Assembly (NCBI GenBank): GCA_944323845.1
Contig: CALUUA010000001.1
Span: 186,001-250,000 of the forward strand
DNA length: 64,000 nucleotides
Reading direction: 5' to 3'
Origin: an uncultured Bacteroidales bacterium
GTDB lineage: Bacteria; Bacteroidota; Bacteroidia; Bacteroidales; UBA932
Within the stretch, counting starts at the first letter, position 1; each line of letters begins with the position of its first letter. The position numbers were made by a program, and so were the translations under genes. This document shows positions 1 through 9,658 of the stretch, piece after piece. The notes under the pieces were generated by a model. The model worked only from the letters and a program-made list of their open reading frames with translations, was not told where the DNA came from and did no database searches.

Positions 1-1
1 T

Positions 2-2995
2 TTCATAGGAATGAGGGAACAGCAGGTCCGCATCGGCTCGAGTCTCGTCTATGACATCATCATGGAAGAGGACGCCAATTTCCTGGAGGAAACTGTAGTC
101 ATCGGTTACGCCACCGTAAAGAGAAAGGATCTCATCGGTTCTGTCGCATCCGTGGACAACAAGACGCTGGCATCCATGCCTGTGACTTCCGTCAGCGAAG
201 CCCTTACGGGACGCATGGCCGGTGTACAGGTCACCACTACCGAAGGTGATCCTGACGCAGACGTGAAGATCAGGGTCCGCGGTACGGGTTCCATCACTCA
301 GGACAGCTCGCCTCTGTACATCGTCGACGGTTTCCCGGTCGAGAGCATTTCCGATATTCCGGCTTCCGACATCCAGAGCATTGATGTACTGAAAGATGCG
401 TTCTCTACTGCCATCTACGGTTCCAGAGGTGCTAACGGAGTAGTTCTCGTGACCACCAAGGGCGGCACCAGCGGCAAGTTCTCTGTCAGCTACAATGCAT
501 ACTGGGGACAGAAATGGATGGCAAACAAGGACGCCATAGAAGTGGAGAGTCCGTATGATTTCGTGAAGAACCAGTATGAACTCGCCATGATCAGGGACAA
601 GTATGAAGACAGCTACATCCCTGCATTCGGTCTGTATGAGGATATCGGCCTGTACGAGAATGTCCAGGGCAACGACTGGATTTCGCAGGTGTTCGGAAAC
701 ACCGGCAGCGTATTCAGCCAGAACCTGTCCGTATCCGGAAGCACCGACAAGGTCAGGTGGACCGCCAGCTACTCGCATCTCGGCGACAACGCCATCATGA
801 CAGGCTCTACCTACCGCAGGGACAACCTCAACTTCAAGACTACCTACAAGCCTATCAAGGAACTCACTTTCGATATCAACGCCAGATACTCGAATACTGA
901 AATCCTCGGCTCGGGCGCGAACTCCATAAACGACTCCGGTTCCACTTCGGGAAACGGTCGTCTCAAACATGCGGTTCAGTACACCCCTATACCTCTTGAA
1001 GGTGCCATCGAAGGTGCCGACCTCGAAGAGGACTATGGTGACAATGCACCTCCTCTTCAGTCTGTGGCCGACAACGACAACAAGCGTATCCGCCGGAACT
1101 GGACAGTGAACGGAGCCGTGACATGGCATATCATCAAGAACCTGAACCTCAAGGTGGAAGGCGGTCTGGACAGCTATACGCAGGAGAACAACCGTTTCTA
1201 CGGCCTTACCACGTATTATGTCGGGAACAACGCCCAGTACAAGAACAAGCCTGCGGCCCAGTACCAGGATCTTTACAGGCAGAGAATCAGGAACACCAAT
1301 ACCCTGAGCTACAATTTCTCCGAAGTGTTCACTGACGAGAGGCACAAGCTCGACCTTCTCGCCGGACAGGAATACATCATCACCAAGTCCAACACCTTGA
1401 CTTCCATGGTCGAGAACTTCCCGGAGTTCTTCGATTCGAACAAGGCCTGGAATTTCATGTCCACCGGTACTCCGGTGTCCACGAACAATTTCTATGACCC
1501 GGACGATATCCTTCTGTCTTTCTTCGGCCGCGTCAACTATTCGTTCGATGACAGGTATTCGGTGTCTGCGACAATGCGTGCCGACGGCTCCTCGAAGTTC
1601 GCCAAAGGCAATCAGTGGGGTTACTTCCCTTCAGCCGCAGCTTCATGGACCATATCCAACGAGTCATGGATGCAGGGTGCCTCCGGCTGGCTCGACAATC
1701 TCAAGCTCCGCTACAGTTTCGGTACTGCAGGAAACAACAACATCCCTTCAGGCATGACAGCCCTTACTTTCGCTTCGAACAATTCTTCATGGATTTCCAT
1801 GAGCAACACATACTGGTCTACAGTGACTGACGGAGGCGATACCATCATGGCAAACGAGGATCTTTCATGGGAAACCACCCTTTCCCACAACCTCGGTCTC
1901 GACTTCTCTTTCTTCAAGGGCAGGCTTAACGGTTCCGTCGAACTGTATCACAACACCACCAAGGATCTTCTTGTGCAGTTCCCTACGGCAGGTTCGGGAT
2001 ATGAATTCCAGTATCAGAACATAGGTTCCGTCCGGAACCGCGGTCTGGAGGTGTCGCTCAATGCCGTGCTTGTGGAAAAGGACAATTTCGGCCTTACTTT
2101 CGGAGCCAACATCAGCCTTAACCAGAACAAAGTCCTCAGTCTCGGCAAGCTTCCGAGAATCGAAAGCCAGTCCAGATGGGCTTCATCCGAAGTCGGAGTG
2201 GACTATGTAGTCGAGCAGGGCCAGCCTCTCGGAAACATGTACGGATACTTTTCCGACGGCTATTACACTACAGCGGACTTCGCATCATATGATGAAACAA
2301 AAGGCGAATGGGTACTTGCCAAAGGCGTAGCCGATGCCAGCGATATCATCGGCGAGGAATATCTCAGACCGGGAGCCATGAAACTGAAGGATATGGACGG
2401 GGACGGTGAAATCACCTCGGCCGACAAGCGTGTCATAGGAAACGCCCTGCCTCTCGGGACCGGCGGTTTCTCCCTGTCCGGATATCTTTACGGGATAGAC
2501 TTCTCAGCCAACTTCAACTATGTTTTCGGCAACGAAATCTACAACGCCAACAAGATAGAATTTACCTCATCGAGGAAATATGACAGGCGCAACTTCATGA
2601 AGACCGGGGAAAAACGCTGGACGAACATCGACTGGTCTACCGGCGAGCTGGTGAACGATATCGACAGACTGGATGAAATGAATCAGGGCGTCAGTCTCTG
2701 GTCCCCTGCAGTCGGAAATGCAGTCTTCACGGACTGGGCTGTCGAGGACGGTTCTTTCCTCCGTCTCGCATCCGCCACCATCGGCTATACCCTTCCGTCC
2801 CATCTGACCATGAAAGCCAAGATATCGCGTCTTCGCTTCTATGTGACGGGAACGAATCTTTTCTGCCTGACGAACTATTCAGGCTACGATCCGGAAGTGG
2901 ACACCAGACGTGCTACCCCTCTTACTCCGGGCGTGGACTATTCGGCCTATCCTAAGAGCATCGGCTATGTCGTCGGCGTCAACCTTACTTTCTAA
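2..2995 (+). CDS. SusC/RagA-family TonB-dependent outer-membrane transporter (5' end outside window)
   Basis: TonB-dependent outer-membrane transporter of the SusC/RagA family, which takes up glycans or peptides captured by a SusD lid. The frame is open from base 2, so the signal peptide and most of the N-terminal carboxypeptidase-like domain lie outside the window, and the ATG at 11 is internal. What remains shows the junction to the plug (EETVVIGYATVKR), plug motifs VDGFPVESI and SRGANGVVLVTTKGG, and a complete barrel ending in Phe, the usual BAM signal. DMDGDGEIT near residue 795 is an acidic loop common in the family. The SusD gene follows after 18 bases. Substrate is inferred only from the neighbouring beta-helix lipoprotein (possibly pectic glycans). 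Confidence 0.93.
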   Translation, partial: FIGMREQQVRIGSSLVYDIIMEEDANFLEETVVIGYATVKRKDLIGSVASVDNKTLASMPVTSVSEALTGRMAGVQVTTTEGDPDADVKIRVRGTGSITQDSSPLYIVDGFPVESISDIPASDIQSIDVLKDAFSTAIYGSRGANGVVLVTTKGGTSGKFSVSYNAYWGQKWMANKDAIEVESPYDFVKNQYELAMIRDKYEDSYIPAFGLYEDIGLYENVQGNDWISQVFGNTGSVFSQNLSVSGSTDKVRWTASYSHLGDNAIMTGSTYRRDNLNFKTTYKPIKELTFDINARYSNTEILGSGANSINDSGSTSGNGRLKHAVQYTPIPLEGAIEGADLEEDYGDNAPPLQSVADNDNKRIRRNWTVNGAVTWHIIKNLNLKVEGGLDSYTQENNRFYGLTTYYVGNNAQYKNKPAAQYQDLYRQRIRNTNTLSYNFSEVFTDERHKLDLLAGQEYIITKSNTLTSMVENFPEFFDSNKAWNFMSTGTPVSTNNFYDPDDILLSFFGRVNYSFDDRYSVSATMRADGSSKFAKGNQWGYFPSAAASWTISNESWMQGASGWLDNLKLRYSFGTAGNNNIPSGMTALTFASNNSSWISMSNTYWSTVTDGGDTIMANEDLSWETTLSHNLGLDFSFFKGRLNGSVELYHNTTKDLLVQFPTAGSGYEFQYQNIGSVRNRGLEVSLNAVLVEKDNFGLTFGANISLNQNKVLSLGKLPRIESQSRWASSEVGVDYVVEQGQPLGNMYGYFSDGYYTTADFASYDETKGEWVLAKGVADASDIIGEEYLRPGAMKLKDMDGDGEITSADKRVIGNALPLGTGGFSLSGYLYGIDFSANFNYVFGNEIYNANKIEFTSSRKYDRRNFMKTGEKRWTNIDWSTGELVNDIDRLDEMNQGVSLWSPAVGNAVFTDWAVEDGSFLRLASATIGYTLPSHLTMKAKISRLRFYVTGTNLFCLTNYSGYDPEVDTRRATPLTPGVDYSAYPKSIGYVVGVNLTF

Positions 2996-3013
2996 TTCCA
3001 AATTCGAAAAGTC

Positions 3014-4918
3014 ATGAATATAATAAAGTCAATATTTATCAGTGCCGGAATCCTCTGCGGAATGTCTCTGGTGTCCTGCGACCTGACTTCGGAGTCGCAG
3101 TCGACCTTCGACGAGACCCAGGTTTTCTCTGATCCGTCGCTCACGGAATACCAGCTGTTCTCGATATATGAGGTTTTCAGCCATGTGAATTCCCACAGGG
3201 GACGTTACCTGCCATGGTACGGTTACAATACCGATATCGAATGGTATCTATCAAACACACAGGACGCCAAGGCGCAGATTGTGCAGTATGCTATCACTGT
3301 GAACAACAGCCAGCTGAATCTCGATGACGGCCCGTACAACGAGCTTTTTGCCGGGGTCGAGAGGGCCAACCTCGCGATTGACGGAATCAGGAAGTACGGC
3401 GATCCGGATGTCCGCCCTGAAATGGCGGCTCTCCTCGGAGAGGCTCTGACGATGAGGGCTGTCCTCTATACGGAACTCCTGAAGGCTTTCGGCGAGGTTC
3501 CAGCCAGATTCTCTCCGGTGACTCCGGAAACCATCTATCTGAACAAGTCTGACAAGGATGTGATATACAAACAGCTGCTTGCGGATCTGGAAGAAGCGTT
3601 CGGATACATGGCCTGGCCGGGCAAGAGCGCCGCTACCATGACTACCGACAGGGCGAGTCTTGCGCTGGCCAAAGGACTGTATGCCCGTCTTGCCCTCATG
3701 GCTTCAGGCTACTCCCTCAGACCGGATAAAGACAAAGTCGGCACGGGGAATCCGGGATCCATCAGGCTTTCCGATGACCCTGAACTTTCGAAGGAAAAGC
3801 TTTATCCCAAGGCTCTGGCAGCCCTTAAGGATGTCATCGACAATTCCGGACTTGACCTTATGGATTACGAAGAGTTATGGAGAAGCGTGAACAACATGGA
3901 TATCACGGCCGGCAAGGAAATCATATGGGTAATCCCGTTCAGCAATTACCGCGGACGCTGGAACTATACTTTCGCTATCAGAAACGAGGGCAGAACCCAG
4001 TTCTCGCCGACAGATTCGAACCGCGGCGGACAGGCCGGACCGGTTCCTACCCTGTATTGGAAATACGACCCGAACGATGTCCGCAGGGATATCAGCTGTG
4101 CGAACTATGTTTGGGAAGACCCTGACGGTGACGGAATCGCCGAACCATATCCGGCCGGCTTCGAGAACTGGTATTTCGGCAAATACCGTTTCGAATGGAT
4201 GCAGACTTCCCCGTACACCGGAGGAAACGATGACGGCGTCAAGCCTGTCTTCATGAGATATTCGGATATCCTGCTCATGGCAGCCGAGATTGCCAACGAA
4301 ATAGGCGGTGCTGAGTTCGCCAATGCCAAGAAATGGCTGAAAAAGGTCCGTACAAGAGCGTTCAAAGGCCATGAGTCCAAGGCCGAAACCTATGTCGACA
4401 ATCTTACTGAAGGTGAGTCTTTCTTCAATGCGATTGTGGACGAGCGCGCACTGGAATTCGTAGGCGAGTTCCTCCGCAAGGGCGACCTTATCCGCTGGAA
4501 TCTTCTGGACAAGAAGCTGCGTGAGACGGAAGCCGAACTTAAAGGAGTAGGCAAAGATCCTGAAGTGGCCGGAAGATATCTTTGGTACCGCTATGGCACT
4601 GACGAAAACGGTGTGACTACCATCGAGATGTACGGTCTCGACAAGAGCGAGAATGCTGCGACTGCAGACGAACCGCCTGCAGGTACAGGTTGGCAGATAT
4701 ATGTGAATTCGGAAGGAAATCCTACCCAGTATTTCCCTGAAGACCTGTTCGGGGACAAGAAACAGCTGCTTTTCGATGCATCGAAGCTTAAAGATGTTCC
4801 GGACATGTCAAATATTACGGTTGACGGTCCTTCCGGCAGAGTCTTCCAGTGGTGGCCTATTTTCGAGACTTCCATTACCAACAGCCAGAATACGCTGAAG
4901 AACGATTATGGATTCTAA
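3014..4918 (+). CDS. RagB/SusD-family nutrient-uptake lipoprotein
   Basis: Surface lipoprotein that acts as the substrate-binding lid on the preceding SusC partner. A signal peptide of about 21 residues ends in the lipobox LVSC (Cys22). The rest follows the SusD pattern: N-terminal helical TPR-like repeats (NLAIDGIRKYGDP, MRAVLYTELLKAFGEVP), a variable sugar-binding half, and the C-terminal helical block with DILLMAAEIANEIGG and VDERALEFVGEFLRKGDLIRW. At 634 residues it is on the long side for the family. It is 18 bases downstream of susC and 30 bases upstream of the next lipoprotein, so the three genes form one operon. Confidence 0.94.
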   Translation: MNIIKSIFISAGILCGMSLVSCDLTSESQSTFDETQVFSDPSLTEYQLFSIYEVFSHVNSHRGRYLPWYGYNTDIEWYLSNTQDAKAQIVQYAITVNNSQLNLDDGPYNELFAGVERANLAIDGIRKYGDPDVRPEMAALLGEALTMRAVLYTELLKAFGEVPARFSPVTPETIYLNKSDKDVIYKQLLADLEEAFGYMAWPGKSAATMTTDRASLALAKGLYARLALMASGYSLRPDKDKVGTGNPGSIRLSDDPELSKEKLYPKALAALKDVIDNSGLDLMDYEELWRSVNNMDITAGKEIIWVIPFSNYRGRWNYTFAIRNEGRTQFSPTDSNRGGQAGPVPTLYWKYDPNDVRRDISCANYVWEDPDGDGIAEPYPAGFENWYFGKYRFEWMQTSPYTGGNDDGVKPVFMRYSDILLMAAEIANEIGGAEFANAKKWLKKVRTRAFKGHESKAETYVDNLTEGESFFNAIVDERALEFVGEFLRKGDLIRWNLLDKKLRETEAELKGVGKDPEVAGRYLWYRYGTDENGVTTIEMYGLDKSENAATADEPPAGTGWQIYVNSEGNPTQYFPEDLFGDKKQLLFDASKLKDVPDMSNITVDGPSGRVFQWWPIFETSITNSQNTLKNDYGF

Positions 4919-4948
4919 TCAGACCTTATCACATAAATAACAATCCTT

Positions 4949-7900
4949 ATGAAGAAGATAAATACCATATTCATATGCTGTCTGTCAGCCTTCATGCTTC
5001 CGGTTTTCACCGGCTGCGTGGAGGAAGTGGAGCTGGTGGAAGAACTCAATCTTCCGGCATGCCTTACGCCGAGCACTACTTCCGTCAGCATCGACAGGAC
5101 TGACGGAAAGACAGTCACTTTCACATGGGCGAACTCGAAAGGTGCGACCCAGTACCAGATAGAGATTTATGAAGGGGAGGAAACCTCATTGCCGGCCGAT
5201 GTCTTCGCTGACGAGGCCAACAAGATCGACGAAACTGTGATCGCTCCGGAAAAGCTGATAATCCCGGCGAGCGGTTCCGGTTCCACCACGACTGCGAAGT
5301 ACACTCTGGAGATGGACAAGTTCTATTTCGCCCGTGTCAGGGCCCAGGGTATGGAAGCGGACGGGCAGACCAGAGCCATAGACGATTCCAAGTGGGCGGA
5401 CTTCCCGTATCCTATAGCTACTTACGATGTCCGTCCTGACGTGGAGGACATACAGGTAGTGGAAAGGGACCAGACTTCTGTCACCCTTTCATGGACAATG
5501 CTGAAGAATGATACGGAAGTGAACCAGATCCGTGTCACCCCTGACCCGAATCCTGATCCTGATTTCCCAGGCAGGAAATACGGGACATATGAGCTTCCAG
5601 CTGATCTGACCATCGAGCCTGGGCAGCCTGTGACATTCAAGGTCGACAAGCTTGAATCGTCCACGCAGTACACTTTCGCCATACATTACGGCAGCGCCAA
5701 CAGGGGAGAGATAGTGGCATGGACCCGTCCTGACTGGGATAATGTACAGAATGCTCCTGATGCGGCCACATTCCGGAATCTCCTGCTCGAGGCAGCCACG
5801 GCTGATCCTTCCGCTTCTGCGGATGCTGAAGCAGAACCTCGCGTCATCCGCCTTACGAACACGACAGAAGATTATGTGATGGGTATTATGGATATCCTCG
5901 GCCCTGTGACCGTCTACGGTGAGCAGACTGCTGACGGAAAGAGTCCGAAGGTGATCGGTACATTCAATATCCTTCCTGCCATGACGGATTACAAGTACAC
6001 TCCTGAAGCTACTGCCGATGTGCCTGCACCTGTAGAGCAGGTTATCCCGCAGACTCTCGGATGCACCTACCTCAGGCTCGAAGCCTTGACATTGGAATCG
6101 GAAGCCGACGAGAGCGGCGTGACTATTATAGATGAGACTGAAGGTGCAGTTTACGCCGAGCCTATCACATTCGAGGCGGTTAACTGTACATTCTCGAACA
6201 TTGCCAAATCTGTCATATGGCAGGACAAGAAAGCGGCGACATTCGATAAAATCCTTTTTGACGGCTGCCTTTTCGAGAAAATCGGTAAAGGTCAGGACGG
6301 CTTCGACTTCAGAAAAGATGCCGTGATAGGTTCGTTCACTATCAGGAACTCCACTTTGAGCAACGGTTTCCGTTCTGTGATCAGGGTCGATTCCAGCTGT
6401 TCTGTAGATGAATTGGTCTTTGACCATAATACTGCTTATAAGATAGGGGATCCGAGCAACAAGGGTATTTTCTATCTACGTGGTGAAATCGGCAAATTCG
6501 AGATTACCGACAATGTCTTCATGGCTATCGACCTGAATTTCGTGTTTACCGACAAGAATACGTCCCCAAGCCCGACTACAGTGTCTTCCAACTTCTATTA
6601 CAAGATAGGCGAAACGGCCTGGGGCGATGAGGAAACTACCGTCTTTACGCAGAAAGACGCCATAGCCGGAAACGGAGCCGTCCTTTCTTCCGACCCTTGC
6701 GAAAACATGGAAAGAGGAATCTTCAACGTAACCAATGCCAGGATTCTGGATGCCGCTGCAGGCGATCCGAGATGGCTTGTAGGTTATGTGCCTGAGGAAA
6801 TGCAGCCTCTCGTTCCGGTAGAGTACGGTTATGAGTGGAATCTTACCGATCAGAGTGTCTTCGGAAAGGAAGTCGAACAGACTACAGTTCTCGGAAATCT
6901 GAAATTCACCGTAGAAAACAGTCCTATAAGCATTTCCGATAAGGGAATGGAATTCAGTTCCGAAGCCGTACTCGGCGCGCAGGGTGTGCCGACGGACTGT
7001 GCCGTGTCATTCCTGATAGACGAGCCGGGGTCGATTTTCGTCTCTGCCGACAAGTCGAATGCCGGTACCGGCAATGAGCACATCACCGTTGCCATCGGCG
7101 ATGCAGACGGCAAGGCAGCTGAAGTGGTCGGAGCCGTGTATGCAGGGGCTTCAAGTCAGAAAATCATTTTCGATCAGGTGAAGTCGGGAGAGCAGCATAT
7201 TGTATATCTCTACACTTGCGGACCTGTCATCATGTCCAAGCTCGAATGGTCCGATGATGTCAATTCAGGCAGTTTGGCTGTCGCCAATCCTGAATTTACG
7301 GCTGATGTTTCTGTTCCGGGAGCGCTCACATTGACATGGGATGCAGTTCCTGATGCAGGAAGCTATATCATCAGTCTGGGTGCGAAAGAGCCTGATGACG
7401 AATATTCTGAAGATGAGTATATGATCACTACTTCTTCGACTTCATATACATGGGCAAACTTCCCGAGCGGAACCTATACCATAAATCTTCAGGCTCTGGC
7501 AGCTGATTCCGGAAAGAATGACGATTCCCAGATCGTCGGCCAGTCCGTGACTGTTCCGACTCCGGCGCTCCAGCCGATGAAGAGCGGCAGCATCACTTCC
7601 GAAGATATGGAATTCCTTCTGGATATCGTAGGAAATCAGTCATTGACGCAGAGCGTTTACTACAAAGGCTTCCTGTTCACGGCAAGCAGCGGAAAGAAAG
7701 CCAAGTTCAACTCGGCCGATGCGACTGGCGCCGTGTTCAATACCGGCGGATCATCCAGCGTATCCGAAGCTGAACCGGGACGTACCATCAGGTTCATTGC
7801 CGACGGTCCCGGCAAGCTTACTTATGTCACGGTATCGAATGACGGAGGCGAGGACAGAAAGCACGCTATAGCTGTCAACTATATTCTCGGCGCTGACAAG

Positions 7901-8614
7901 ACGAGCAAGGCAAGGCCTTCATCAGCTCCTGCCAGCTGGGCTGACTATACATATTCCGAAGAAATGACGGATGTCGTTTCAGGTACGGTGATCGACCTTG
8001 CCGGCGGTTCGTCAAACGGTAATATCAATTATCTGAGCGTGACATGGGAGCCTGTAGGCGATCTTCCGGCCATAGCCGGCCTTACTCCGGTCACAGAAGC
8101 GACGACTTGGGGAGCTGGGGAATGGGCTGCATTATATGCGCAGCGTACGGATCCGACGGTATTATATGGAAAAGATTTCAATATTGCCGATGAATATTTT
8201 GTTATCAACAATTTTATGATTTATTCAGGGGCTGCAGATACTAAATTCCGAGTAGGTGAAGATAATGAGTATATCCAGCTGGCATCAAGTAGTTGCGATA
8301 AAGCATCTCCGCAGGAATACGATAAATGCTTCCTCCGTTTCAGAGCCGGAGGTAATGGAACCTTGACTGTTTCTGCCAGAAATACCAGCGGTTCTGGAGA
8401 TGAACCTGGGGCAAGACTGATATATGTCGCCGTCGGAGGTTCTGCCGATGCAGTTTCTGTCGGAACTGTACTTGACAAAACGTTTGATGCAGGAGTCAAT
8501 GCAAAATTCACGGAGTATTCATGGGATATAACTGCAAGTAATGGAGATGCCATTACAATATTCGAAAATAAAGCATTGAGAATTGATAAAGTTACCTGGA
8601 CTCCAGCGCAGTAA
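4949..8614 (+). CDS. Large surface lipoprotein: fibronectin-III repeats, beta-helix (DUF4957/DUF5123-like), three C-terminal modules
   Basis: Third gene of the SusC/SusD operon, in the position of the SusE/SusF surface glycan-binding proteins. Signal peptide with lipobox FTGC (Cys23). Two fibronectin-type-III-like domains follow (VTFTWANSKGATQYQIEIY near 55; VTLSWTMLKNDTEVNQIRV near 175), then a repetitive parallel beta-helix region (about 290-590; ITFEAVNCTFSNI, ILFDGCLFEKIG, FTIRNSTLSNGFRSVIRV) like the DUF4957/DUF5123 proteins of pectin-utilisation loci. After another FN3-like segment near 770 come C-terminal beta-sandwich-like modules that each end in a similar strand (IMSKLEWS, INYLSVTWEP, LRIDKVTWTP). 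No catalytic motif was recognised, so binding is more likely than cleavage. The last roughly 450 bases are much more AT-rich than the rest. Confidence 0.85.
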   Translation: MKKINTIFICCLSAFMLPVFTGCVEEVELVEELNLPACLTPSTTSVSIDRTDGKTVTFTWANSKGATQYQIEIYEGEETSLPADVFADEANKIDETVIAPEKLIIPASGSGSTTTAKYTLEMDKFYFARVRAQGMEADGQTRAIDDSKWADFPYPIATYDVRPDVEDIQVVERDQTSVTLSWTMLKNDTEVNQIRVTPDPNPDPDFPGRKYGTYELPADLTIEPGQPVTFKVDKLESSTQYTFAIHYGSANRGEIVAWTRPDWDNVQNAPDAATFRNLLLEAATADPSASADAEAEPRVIRLTNTTEDYVMGIMDILGPVTVYGEQTADGKSPKVIGTFNILPAMTDYKYTPEATADVPAPVEQVIPQTLGCTYLRLEALTLESEADESGVTIIDETEGAVYAEPITFEAVNCTFSNIAKSVIWQDKKAATFDKILFDGCLFEKIGKGQDGFDFRKDAVIGSFTIRNSTLSNGFRSVIRVDSSCSVDELVFDHNTAYKIGDPSNKGIFYLRGEIGKFEITDNVFMAIDLNFVFTDKNTSPSPTTVSSNFYYKIGETAWGDEETTVFTQKDAIAGNGAVLSSDPCENMERGIFNVTNARILDAAAGDPRWLVGYVPEEMQPLVPVEYGYEWNLTDQSVFGKEVEQTTVLGNLKFTVENSPISISDKGMEFSSEAVLGAQGVPTDCAVSFLIDEPGSIFVSADKSNAGTGNEHITVAIGDADGKAAEVVGAVYAGASSQKIIFDQVKSGEQHIVYLYTCGPVIMSKLEWSDDVNSGSLAVANPEFTADVSVPGALTLTWDAVPDAGSYIISLGAKEPDDEYSEDEYMITTSSTSYTWANFPSGTYTINLQALAADSGKNDDSQIVGQSVTVPTPALQPMKSGSITSEDMEFLLDIVGNQSLTQSVYYKGFLFTASSGKKAKFNSADATGAVFNTGGSSSVSEAEPGRTIRFIADGPGKLTYVTVSNDGGEDRKHAIAVNYILGADKTSKARPSSAPASWADYTYSEEMTDVVSGTVIDLAGGSSNGNINYLSVTWEPVGDLPAIAGLTPVTEATTWGAGEWAALYAQRTDPTVLYGKDFNIADEYFVINNFMIYSGAADTKFRVGEDNEYIQLASSSCDKASPQEYDKCFLRFRAGGNGTLTVSARNTSGSGDEPGARLIYVAVGGSADAVSVGTVLDKTFDAGVNAKFTEYSWDITASNGDAITIFENKALRIDKVTWTPAQ

Positions 8615-8647
8615 TCCGTTATACCTGATTTTATCTATTCTTTAACG

Positions 8648-8686
8648 GCGCGGCCGGGCACTTTCGCCCTGCCGCGCTCTTTTTAT
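8648..8686 (+). terminator. Rho-independent terminator of the first SusCD operon
   Basis: GCGCGGC-C-GGGC pairs with GCCC-T-GCCGCGC around a six-base loop (ACTTTC), followed directly by TCTTTTTAT. It lies 33 bases after the stop codon of the large lipoprotein gene. Confidence 0.92.
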
Positions 8687-8737
8687 CCTTTCCCCGCCTC
8701 CGTTGTTTGTCCCTGCCTCCGCGCCGCGCTTCCTCCC

Positions 8738-9400
8738 GGACTAGCCGCATTCCCGCCCCAAAATGCACCTAGTCCCACTGAACCCCTCCGGACTAGCCGC
8801 ATTCCACACCTAAAATGCACCTAGTCCCACCCAAATCCCACGGACCTGTCGCATTCCCGCCCCAAAATGCACCTAGTCCCGCACAAATCCTCCGGACTAG
8901 CCGCATTCCCCGCCCCAAATGCCACTAGTCCCGCACAAATCCCACGGACCTGTCGCATTTCCACCTCAAAATGCCACTAGTCCCGCACGAATCCCACGGA
9001 CTAGCTGCATTTCCCGCCCCAAATGCCACTAGTCCCACACGAAATCCCCGGACTAGCCGCATTCCACACCTCAAAATGCACCTAGTCCCGCACAAATCCT
9101 CTGGACCTGCCGCATTTCCCGTCCCAAATGACGCTAGTCCCGCACGAATCCCACGGACTATCCGCATTTCCACCTCAAAATGCACCTAGTCCCGCACGAA
9201 TCCTCCGGACTAGTCGCATTTCCACCTCAAAATGCACCTAGTCCCGAGGAAATCCTCCGGACCTGCCGCATTCCCGCCTCAAAATGTCACTAGTCCCGCA
9301 CAAATCCTCCGGACCTGTCGCATTTCCACCTCAAAATGCACCTAGTCCCGAGGAAACACTACGGACTAGTATCAATGTGTTTGCAAAATGCGCCAGGTCC
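8738..9400. repeat. Tandem array of 13 imperfect-palindrome units, 52-bp period
   Basis: Thirteen units begin with GGAC at 8738, 8790, 8842, 8894, 8946, 8998, 9050, 9103, 9155, 9207, 9259, 9311 and 9363. Every step is 52 bases except one of 53. Each unit is a potential hairpin: left arm GGACTAG or GGACCTG, then CGCATT, a C-rich loop, AAATG, and right arm CTAGTCC, so GGAC(TAG)/(CTA)GTCC and GCATT/AATGC can pair. A 14-base joiner (CGCACAAATCCTCC-like) separates units. The joiner is as conserved as the arms, so there are no unique spacers. 52 is not a multiple of three, which argues against coding. It sits in a convergent intergenic gap between two terminators. Function unknown. Confidence 0.95.
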
Positions 9401-9571
9401 GAGGGGAGGGGGGAGAAGGAGACAGAGAATAGAAAGAGAAGAGGAGGAGAAAAAGAGATGAGGAAGAGAGAGGAAGAAGGAGAGGAGATGACGGAGTAGG
9501 AGAAGGAGAAATGAAGAGGAAAAAGAGGAAGAGCAGTAGGAGAGAAAGAGGCAAGAAATGAAGAGAAGAGG
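9401..9571. repeat. 171-bp purine-rich (G/A) tract
   Basis: The plus strand is almost wholly purine here: 11 pyrimidines in 171 bases by direct count, including an uninterrupted G-rich start (9401-9420). It begins right after the last hairpin unit of the 52-bp array. Such polypurine:polypyrimidine tracts can adopt triplex (H-DNA) structures and slip during replication. Open reading frames across it encode only Arg/Glu/Lys or Ser/Leu low-complexity strings and are not considered genes. Confidence 0.85.
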
Positions 9572-9658
9572 TCTACTTGTTATAAGCTATGCTGCTTCAC
9601 CCTGCTGTGAGCGGACTGGTCGACAAGCGAGCACGATTGACCCCGGCAGGGGTTGTAC

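Noticed and set aside
5489..6427. 312-codon minus-strand frame inside the large lipoprotein gene
   Set aside because: Antisense shadow; the plus-strand beta-helix repeats explain the sequence.
8925..9189. Open frames on both strands across the repeat array that read as Pro/Ser/Arg-rich proteins
   Set aside because: They follow the 52-bp units, which shift frame each time; stop-free frames here reflect GC-rich repeats and have no start context or family resemblance.
8738..9400. CRISPR array
   Set aside because: Unit joiners are as conserved as the palindromes, so there are no unique spacers, and no cas genes are present.
9372..9554. Serine/leucine-rich minus-strand frame and the Glu/Arg-rich plus-strand frame over the purine tract
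   Set aside because: Pure low-complexity translation of a polypurine tract.
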